The position numbers and the translations under genes are program-made. This document shows positions 57,149 to 64,000 of a DNA stretch of 64,000 bases, piece after piece. The stretch spans positions 1,686,340 to 1,750,339 of the forward strand of contig LNGK01000008.1 of assembly GCA_001510575.1 (NCBI GenBank), read 5' to 3'. This DNA is from Knoxdaviesia capensis (lineage: Eukaryota; Ascomycota; Sordariomycetes; Microascales; Gondwanamycetaceae). The notes under the pieces were generated by a model. The model was not told where the DNA came from and did no database searches. It was given only the letters and a program-made list of their open reading frames with translations. Numbering within the stretch: position 1 is the first letter of the stretch; every line of letters begins with the position of its first letter.

Positions 57149-57976
57149 TCAAGGCCGATACTTGGGCGGAGGATAGGTCGTCATCGGAACAGCAGGACTC
57201 CACCCCCCCTGCGGCGTGTTCAGACCAACCTGCCCTTGAACCTGCTGGGTGAACGGGAACAGCGGAGGGCAATTATTAGGGGGCCGCACGACCGCGACCG
57301 GGGCCGACGCGGGCACGGACGAGGCATATGGGCTCTGGTCGCCGGTCTCCGGGGGCGCCTGCGGCGGCCGGTGGCGGGCGTCCTGTCTCTGGTTGCGGCG
57401 CTTCATCATGCGCTGCACGGTGCCGATCAGAAAGGTTTCCTTCAGCGCGTCTACGACGATGTTGCCCTGCGGGCGCTGGGGGCGGTTGTTCCGCTTGTTG
57501 CGGCCTGTGGGAAAGAGTCAGTTTGACAAGCGGGAGAAGACTGGAAAGAAACCGGGCTGGAGAGACTCACCGGAGTTGCGAATCCGCTTGATGAGCATGT
57601 ACACGAGGATAGCTAGGAACGCCGTGACGATGAGTCCAATGGCGAGGATTCCGCACCGCACCCACACCGGCAGGGCAAACACGCCGGGGCACCCGACGCA
57701 CGGCCGGAAGTACGACATCGGGCCTCTGGGGTGGGACGAGCTGCTGCCATAGGCCCTGGCCATTTTGGGCATCTTGGGAGGCTTTGGGACCTCGGGCGGC
57801 TCCGGGGCTTCAGACTTGGGCCTGGGCTTGGGGGTATCGACGGGCTTGGGCTTCGGCTTCGGAGCCGACGATGGGCTGCTGCCGCCGCTGCCGGAACCCC
57901 CGCTGGCTGGACAGCTACTGCCACCTTTGGGGTCGCGCGGCGCAATCATGGTATTGGTGAGGTCAATAGCCACCAT
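57149..57976 (-). CDS. Single-pass proline-rich membrane protein, unknown function
   Basis: Exons 57571-57976 and 57149-57504 join in phase 1 (66-nt intron, GTGAGT donor, ACTGAC branch, CACAG acceptor), giving 253 aa. Residues 1-95 are Gly/Ser then Pro/Lys-rich (KPKPKPVDTPKPRPK, EVPKPPKMPKM). A short CVGCPG cysteine pair precedes one strong hydrophobic helix (CGILAIGLIVTAFLAILVYMLI, about 110-131), followed by basic RIRNSGRNKRNNRPQR, so the C-terminus is probably cytosolic by the positive-inside rule. The tail is Pro/Gln-rich and ends in PPPKYRP. No signal peptide is seen before the helix. I do not recognise a family. Similar Pro-rich single-pass proteins in fungi are mostly uncharacterised. 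Confidence 0.7.
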
Positions 57977-58653
57977 GGTGATATATCACGTTGATATGCT
58001 GTGTCTGGTGGAAACACGAAAGGAGTTGCTGTGTTGGTCGAGAGTGCCAGAGGTGAAATATTTTTGGAAACAACAGTGATAACGGAGATGGAGAAAAAAC
58101 AAAAAGACCAAAAAAACAAACCGCCCCAATTAGAGAGAGAGAGCCGCATTTTATGTCCAAGTGACGGGGGGGACACGATACCTTTGTGTGCGAGTCAGTC
58201 CGCTTCTAGCGCGCTACACGACTCGTAGTCGCATTTTCACCGATGGCGAAGGAGAGCAGCCTCCTCTTTTCCGGAGGCCTTAGTCTTCTAAGCATCGTGA
58301 TGACAAAGGGCACGATGAGTGTAAAGCGTTGAGGTAGCCAATGCGCGACTTACTAACATACTGCTTCCGTAAGTTATTACGGATGTCCGAAAGCGGGGCC
58401 GGGATTTCGGCGTGGGCCCCACAAAAGGGTCCCGCAGGGGGTCCGGGATTCCACGACACAAACATCGGCTTATTCGGAAGAGGAGCGTAGTCTGAGAAAT
58501 ATATGTTTTATAAAACTAACTAGATATGCAAGACGTAAAAGACAACTTGAATATTTTTGGATAGAGTCTGGAACACACCAGCTCTTCGTGGGACATCATC
58601 TTGGAATGATCAGATAGGAAAGAGACTGTTCCTATGGCCACCAGGAAGAAAAC
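57977..58653. other. Intergenic between the membrane protein and GAD
   Basis: Holds a hairpin TCCGTAA/TTACGGA near 58366-58382 and a tight hairpin CGACTCGTAGTCG near 58218-58231. No gene is seen; a resemblance to a tRNA was examined and rejected. Confidence 0.45.
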
Positions 58654-60562
58654 TTAGCACACACCGCGGTGACTTCTCCGCACCTTCTTGTGCACATGTC
58701 CGTTGTGCCCCGCACCCACGCTTTGCGCATGCTTCGCCGCGCCGTCCTTCTCGCCGCTCTTCTTCTTCTCGAGCCGGGCGGCTGTGTGTGCCGCGGCACG
58801 GGCCAGCATCGCGCGGTGGCCCCTGCCGTTCATCAATGTGGCCTTGGTGATGCCGCGGCCCGATTCGGCGTTCTCCGGCATGACGTCTTCGGTGATCTCG
58901 CAGATATCCATCACGAGGTGCTCGAGCATGTCGAACGACATGTTCTCGCGCACCACCACGCGCAGGATCTGCGTGTCGCCCTCGCCGGGCGGCAGGCAGT
59001 AGTTCGGCACAATCCACTGGCGCTGGCGCAGCAGCATGGAGATCCACTCCTGCTGCACGTGCGGGAAGCGCGCGCGGAAGTCGTCGCTGAGGCGGAAGGC
59101 CACCACCGGCAGCCCGGCAACGTAGTCGGCGGACGACTTGCCGCTGCTGAGAATGGAGACCTCTGCCGCGGGCGGTGTTTCGGCAGCGGCTTTGCCCTTG
59201 CCTGCGGCGGCGGCGGCGGCGCGGCTGGTCCTGGCGGCGCCGTTGCCGTGGTGGCCGTTGCCGCTATCGGCGGCGGCGTCCGCGGCCCCATCCTTCACCG
59301 GCCGGTGGATGTCCGATACCACGGTGTACCACCCGGTCCGCTCGAGCGACCGCGACAGCAACCGCGCGTTCGACAGGCAGTTCTCCATGATCTCGCCGTA
59401 GCCCTGGCGGCCCAGGTGCACCAGGTTGAAGTACTGCGAGATGACCTGCGCGCCGGGCCGCGAGAAGTTCAGCGTGAAGCTCTTCTCGGTACCGCCAAGG
59501 TAGTCCAGCTCGAAGATGAGCTCGCTGGGCAAGTAGCTCTCGTCGCGCCAGATGATCCAGCCGAGGCCGGAGTACACCAGGCCGAACTTGTGGCCCGACG
59601 TGTTGATCGACTTGACGCGCGGCAGCTCGAAGTTCCACTTGCGGCCCTCGCCGGCACCTGCGAACGTGAACGGCGCGATGAACGCTCCCGACGCGCCGTC
59701 GACGTGGATGGGAATGTCGACGCCCGTCTTGGCCTGGTACTCGTCGAGCACCTTGGACACCTCCTCGACCGGCTCGTAGTGGCCCGTGTACGTGCTGCCC
59801 ATGATCACGAACACGCCGATGGTGTTCTCGTCGATGTTCTTGCGCACCAGCTCCGGGTCCAGCCGGAAGTGGCTGGCTTTGCTCACGGGGAGGACGCGGG
59901 CTTCGACGTCGAAATAGCGCGCAAACTTCTCGAGCGCAACCTGTGCGTTCGCGCCCATCAGGATATTCGGCTTGGATGTGTCCTTGCCGGCCTCGCGCAT
60001 GCGGTGCTGCCAGCGTTTCTTCATCGTCAGACCCCCCAGGTGGATCGCCTCTGACGAGCCCGTGGTGGCAGTGCCGATGGCGCGCTCTCCCGGCTTCACC
60101 CCCCACAAGTTGGCCAGCATGCTGATGCAGCGCGAGTGCAGCTCCTGCATTGCCGGGTACTCATCGACGTCGGCCAAGTTCTTGCTCAGGTTCTCGACCA
60201 GCAGCTGCTCGGCCCGCGGCTCCATCCACGTCGACACAAAGCTCGCTAGGTTCAGATTCGGCCGCCCGTCCAGGTCGAGCTCGTCGCGCACCATGCTGTA
60301 TACCGTGTCCGCCGGAGCTCCCCGGTGCGGCATCACATACTTCGGGATTTCGGTCTGGCTGGTGTATCGGCTGGCGAAAGGAGTCAGCTGCACTCCCGCC
60401 AGCTGCGAGTAGTCCGGGTCAATTCCAGCCGGCAGGATGCAGCGCTCCTGCAGACTCTTGACGATCTCCTCCGGGTTGACCTGGTGTTGGGACAGTGTTA
60501 GTGGAAGCATGAAAAGAGCTTAGGGTTGTTAGGGTCTCACATACGTGGGTTGACAGAGCCAT
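58654..60562 (-). CDS. gad: Glutamate decarboxylase (PLP-dependent)
   Basis: Converts L-glutamate to GABA and CO2, feeding the GABA shunt; cytosolic. Exon 1 (60545-60562) codes only MALSTH; after a 64-nt intron (GTATGT donor, CACTAAC branch, CCAG acceptor) exon 2 is 58654-60480, giving 614 aa. The PLP-binding Lys is in SINTSGHKFG (Lys304). Other family blocks: TATTGSSEAIHLGGL, VDGASGAFIAPF, GLGWIIWRDE, NFSRPGAQVI. A low-complexity insert at about 403-447 (DGAADAAADSGNGHH..., then six alanines, GKGKAAAETPP) splits the C-terminal small domain and is unusual for the family. The tail is basic and ends in KKVRRSHRGVC; a Lys/Arg-rich C-terminus recalls calmodulin-binding in plant GADs, but no match is claimed. 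The tiny first exon is easy to miss. Confidence 0.93.
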
Positions 60563-61890
60563 TGTGACGGTGACAAGAAGCTATCGACAAGACAAGATAG
60601 GATGGAGAATTCCGCGAGAAGTTATATGAAGACGATGAGTGAGTTCGAGACGTGGAAATCCGGGAACCCGGGATACTTTATGCCTTTGTAAAAAAAAGAA
60701 ATGCCCTTATAACTCTTCGCAAATCTGAAGCTCCCATGCTCTCTTTATATATGTCGTTGTGGTCTGACCACACCAAGAACTAGTTGCACATGTACGTCAT
60801 TTTTAGTGCGATCTTGACGAAAGCATCACAACCCGTACGGAAACAAGATGTTTTCAAATTCCCAGCAACACGCGAGTGGCCGAGCTGAATGCTTTTGTGG
60901 TGGCTATTACTTGATAGCTTCGAAGTTACGGTTAAGCCATGCCAACCATCCCCCTCCGCTCGAATATAGCCCGAATACGTTCACAATTTGCGCGAATCGC
61001 ATACAATGGCCCAGTGGTGAGTCGATGAAGAGGACCTTAATATGTCAACTACCTCTTAATCTCCGGACTTTGGCAGTTGTTGGTGTTCATCTTGCTATTC
61101 TCTTGTCCTTTCATCATGCTGTGGGTAAAGTAGCTAGCTAGCTGCCTCCTTGTGTGAGGAGCGAAAATTCGAACCAGTGGAGAATAGACTGGAATGCACA
61201 TCATTCTTCGACTTTGGAGCATGAAGTGATTCTGAAATGAGAAGAAACAAGAAATATAACTCCGGAGACGAACTTAGCTGCGCTTTATTTGCAATATATG
61301 GATGGTAGACCAAAACTTCTCGCCATTCGGAAGCGAGACCCGATGAAAATAAAACAAGGCATCAAGAATAGAGACACGTAAAATTCATAGTGGAAGCATG
61401 AAAATGCTCACTGAGACAAACTCCAAGATCTGAAATCAACATCAACTCCTAGCCCAGTCTTTACAACAAAAAAAAAAAAGTAAAAGTAAACCAAAAATTA
61501 CGCAACCCAATAGACACGCCATTTCCAAAACCACAGGCTGATAGAAAATGAAAATCGTGAAGACAAAACCGAACATTAGAGACGAGGAAGGGGGAAAGAA
61601 AAGGCAAATTCGAATCATCACTCTGTTCAGACGCCAGAACTCCTGACTGAAAAAGAAAATAAAAGGGCGTAAAACTAGGCTAAGACGGAAAAAAAGAGAG
61701 AAAACGGGGAGATAAGAAGAGGAGGAGAGAAGAAGGAGAAAGAGGAGATAAAGGGGGAAGGGAAGAGAGAAAAAAGGAGGTGGTTTCTAGGTAAGAGGCG
61801 AAGGTTTCTAGGTAAAAGGAGAAGGTTTTTAGGGAAAAGGAGGAGGGAGCTTTTTAGGGAAAAGAAACGCCACGATCGAGTAGGTAGTGA
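60563..61890. other. Intergenic between GAD and the EEP-fold gene
   Basis: Holds the GAD promoter. No coding frame is seen. A purine-rich stretch runs from about 61,690 to 61,860, next to the end of the EEP-fold gene. Confidence 0.5.
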
Positions 61891-63891
61891 TCACTCAAGC
61901 GCGAAGGTGGCCACCATACCGAGGTGCGACGACCAGGCGATGCTGGTGGTACCGGGGTACGAAGAGTACTCATACTGGCCAGGGTGCAGAACACTGGCGT
62001 TGAGGACGCGGAATCCCGAGGGGATGAAGTGGCTGGTGAGGCCGTTGGGCAGCTGCGGGAGCTGAGGCACCGCAGACTCATCGTTGTCTGCAAAGGGGGT
62101 CGGCTGGCGACTGCGGAGGTGCGGGAGGAGAGCACGAGCGACATCATGCTCACGGCTGGAGCCAGGAGCCTCACCAAATGGGGTCAGGCCAAAGTCACCG
62201 CCCACAACGCCAACAGAGCCGGCGGGGAAGAGCTGGGTGAGACGCTCGACCTGAAAGCCACGGTAGGGGAGTCTATCCGCGTTCCGGGCGTTCTGGGTGT
62301 CGACGTGCGCGTTGACGAAGCGGATGCGACGTGTCGGGACGGGGGCTGCGCCGGCTTCCCAGTGAGCCAGGGGCATGGTGATTTCAAACATAAACGCGTC
62401 GCAATCAGAGCGGCTCGGGTAGCCAATGGTAAAGGAATGGTTAATTCGAGGGACGATGGCCTGAGCAGTGGGGCCAAAGCCGAAGCGCTGGCGGGAAAGC
62501 AGCACCGCGGTCCCGAAGGCCCGGGTGGCAAACGAGGATCGGTCGCACGGGGCCAGGATCCAGTCCCGCTGGACAGCAGGCATCCCGGTCATCGCCTCCA
62601 CGGTCTCAATCGAAACTTCCTGCAGGAAGATTATGTCGACGGGGTCGTGGTCGTCTATGATATGCTGCAAGAGAGGCCGGAAGCGCTGCACCTGAAAGGC
62701 GAGGCCAGAATCGACGTTCCAGGTGGCAATGGTCAGGTTCCGGCCATTGCGGATCACGCGGCTGGGATCGTAGAGCGATCGGCCAAGGTCTAGCGGCTCC
62801 CATGAGTTGTGGGCACCGACCCAGGCGTGCCAGTTGTGCCGCTTAGGCGCACGATTATGCAGCTCCAGGGCCAGACGCGCCGCCGGGTTTGTCGCGGCAG
62901 GGCCTACGAGCGGGGAACGGCTCATAACAGGCCCACCGGAGAGAAAATCGCCGGGCATATGCTCTCGAGTATAGCGATCCAATTCGATTTGCGCCGCCAG
63001 GTATTGATGGCGCTGTTGGCGCATACGGACAAACAACATCTCCTGCTGTTGACGGTGGCGCAGCTGCAACAATCCGGCCGGGCTTGAAGCAGTGGGACCC
63101 GAGGCAGCAGGGCCCACATTCGGGCCAGAGCCGTTGGCATCGGAACTGTTGTTCACGACGGAAGGCTCAGAGCGACGCCCCTGGGAGGCGGCGGCCATTC
63201 GAGCCATGGTGGCAGCTGACGGGGGAGCGATAGTAGACGGATCGGGGGGCTGCTGGCGAGTCTGCAGATCGTGAAGGTGGGCAGCGATGCTGCGGCCAAG
63301 GGCATTGATAGTCGGGTCCATGCCGCGTCGGGAAGCTTCGCGGATTCTGACCGAGGCGGGGTCGGCTCCGCGCGTTGATGATTCGAGCATCAAGGATCGC
63401 AGGATCGAGGAGGACGAGCCGCCGGGCGGGCGGTAGTCGATACCAGAGTCGTCGGTGGGCCCGATTCCAGAGGAATCCGAGTCCCAGTCAAATTGACCGT
63501 TGTTATCCGTGTCGCTCGAATCTGACACAGTGCCTGTGACCAGGACACTGGTCATTCTGATCTCAGAATCATCCCGAGTGACCAGCTGCGCGTTCTGCCG
63601 ACGGGGCTGGCGAGAAGGGAGGCGGGTCCGCGGGCGATTGATCTGCCGGCTCTGAGGGCGGGCACCATCGCGGCTTGGCGGGCCGGCGGGCTGCTGGGTC
63701 GCGACGTTGTTTCCCGGGACGGCCGGGTCGGTGGAGGTGGTAGGGGGTGTCGTGCGTTCGCGCTCATCCCGTTCGCGTGCAAGTTGACGTTCGCGTTCGC
63801 GTTCCAGTTCCCGTTCTCGTTGGCGGGCTCGGGCCTGAGCCTCATCGTCATAAGCATACAGCAGGTTCCCCATTGTTGCAATTGACAACAA
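61891..63891 (-). CDS. TDP2-like endonuclease/exonuclease/phosphatase-fold protein, active site altered
   Basis: Single exon, 666 aa. A second start 6 codons in (63873, MGNLLYAY) is about equally likely. N-terminus is a highly charged Arg/Glu coiled-coil-like stretch (20-47), then Ser/Pro/Asp-rich disordered sequence to about 270, and a Gln/Arg helix (277-310). The EEP fold follows from about 380: ATWNVDSG (Asn392), FLQEVS (Glu425), NAHVDT (His529, Asp531), VGGDFGLTP (Asp566), SSHLGMV (His656). Compared with TDP2 (WNIDG, LQEV, GDTNL, SDHxG), the Asn of the GDxN block is Gly568 and the Asp of the SDH block is Ser655. TDP2 removes topoisomerase II adducts from DNA 5' ends; a related phosphodiesterase role is possible but may be weakened or lost. 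The function is unproven. Confidence 0.75.
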   Translation of the reverse strand: MLSIATMGNLLYAYDDEAQARARQRERELERERERQLARERDERERTTPPTTSTDPAVPGNNVATQQPAGPPSRDGARPQSRQINRPRTRLPSRQPRRQNAQLVTRDDSEIRMTSVLVTGTVSDSSDTDNNGQFDWDSDSSGIGPTDDSGIDYRPPGGSSSSILRSLMLESSTRGADPASVRIREASRRGMDPTINALGRSIAAHLHDLQTRQQPPDPSTIAPPSAATMARMAAASQGRRSEPSVVNNSSDANGSGPNVGPAASGPTASSPAGLLQLRHRQQQEMLFVRMRQQRHQYLAAQIELDRYTREHMPGDFLSGGPVMSRSPLVGPAATNPAARLALELHNRAPKRHNWHAWVGAHNSWEPLDLGRSLYDPSRVIRNGRNLTIATWNVDSGLAFQVQRFRPLLQHIIDDHDPVDIIFLQEVSIETVEAMTGMPAVQRDWILAPCDRSSFATRAFGTAVLLSRQRFGFGPTAQAIVPRINHSFTIGYPSRSDCDAFMFEITMPLAHWEAGAAPVPTRRIRFVNAHVDTQNARNADRLPYRGFQVERLTQLFPAGSVGVVGGDFGLTPFGEAPGSSREHDVARALLPHLRSRQPTPFADNDESAVPQLPQLPNGLTSHFIPSGFRVLNASVLHPGQYEYSSYPGTTSIAWSSHLGMVATFALE

Positions 63892-64000
63892 GGAACCGGA
63901 CTGTTTGGATATGATAAGGAGGCAGAAGCCAGAAAAGCGATGCTAATGAAATCAGGAACCAACGACTAATGTTAGGGTGATAAAGAAAGATTGGTTCGGG
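63892..64000. other. Upstream edge of window
   Basis: 109 bp upstream of the EEP-fold gene, presumably its 5' UTR/promoter, and cut by the window end. No feature is visible. Confidence 0.5.

Noticed and set aside
58180..58260. Possible tRNA-Thr(CGT)-like stretch on the plus strand
   Set aside because: An anticodon-like loop CTCGTAG is present, but no acceptor pairing or T-arm/B-box can be drawn.
58669..60054. 461-codon open frame on the plus strand opposite GAD
   Set aside because: A GC-rich gene with few A/T third bases leaves the opposite strand open; no motif or start context is seen, and GAD is certain.

Overview
The window looks like filamentous ascomycete nuclear DNA, most likely a Sordariomycete. 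The genes are GC-rich with short GT-AG introns and clear CTRAC-type branch points, and recognisable fungal orthologues are present. An AT-rich block shows the signature of repeat-induced point mutation (RIP): CpA and TpG are nearly gone, CpG is kept, and repeat copies differ only by transitions. I cannot name the species.

Layout. 1-618 is a gene-free flank. 619-17622 is one 17 kb RIP-destroyed block made of two nested LTR retrotransposons. The outer one (624-17617) is Ty1/copia-like, with 153-bp LTRs, a 5-bp ATTAT target duplication and a half-tRNA-iMet type primer site. The inner one (5337-15156) is Ty3/gypsy-like, with 283-bp LTRs, an AAAT target duplication and an assembly gap at 7486-7620. 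Both lie on the minus strand and neither can code. From 17.6 to 40.2 kb the DNA is ordinary and genic: a Dbf2/NDR-family kinase (-), a WBP11-like splicing factor (+), a tRNA-Arg(CCT) candidate with an intron (-), an acetyl-CoA transporter (-), the kinetochore protein CENP-O/Mcm21 (+), a Pro-rich GPI-anchored secreted protein (-), Yae1 (-), and a four-exon F-box-like protein of about 1019 aa (-). From 40.2 to 54.5 kb is a 14 kb gene desert that is not RIP-mutated; it is rich in microsatellites and in clusters of a self-complementary TACTGTAC motif. From 54.5 kb to the end are an MFS transporter, a single-pass proline-rich membrane protein, glutamate decarboxylase, and a TDP2-like endonuclease/exonuclease/phosphatase-fold protein in which two usually catalytic residues are replaced; all are on the minus strand.

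The genes do not form a pathway or a biosynthetic cluster. They are mostly housekeeping (mitotic exit/septation, splicing, kinetochore, Fe-S protein maturation) with some membrane, surface and metabolic functions. The strongest unusual signals are the symmetric sparing of the outer ends of both LTR pairs from RIP, the TACTGTAC palindrome clusters in the desert, tRNA-like T-arms inside the gypsy leader, and the altered active site of the EEP-fold protein. I found no convincing new multi-gene system.

Exon structures were built by hand from splice motifs and reading phase; in every case the exons join in frame.
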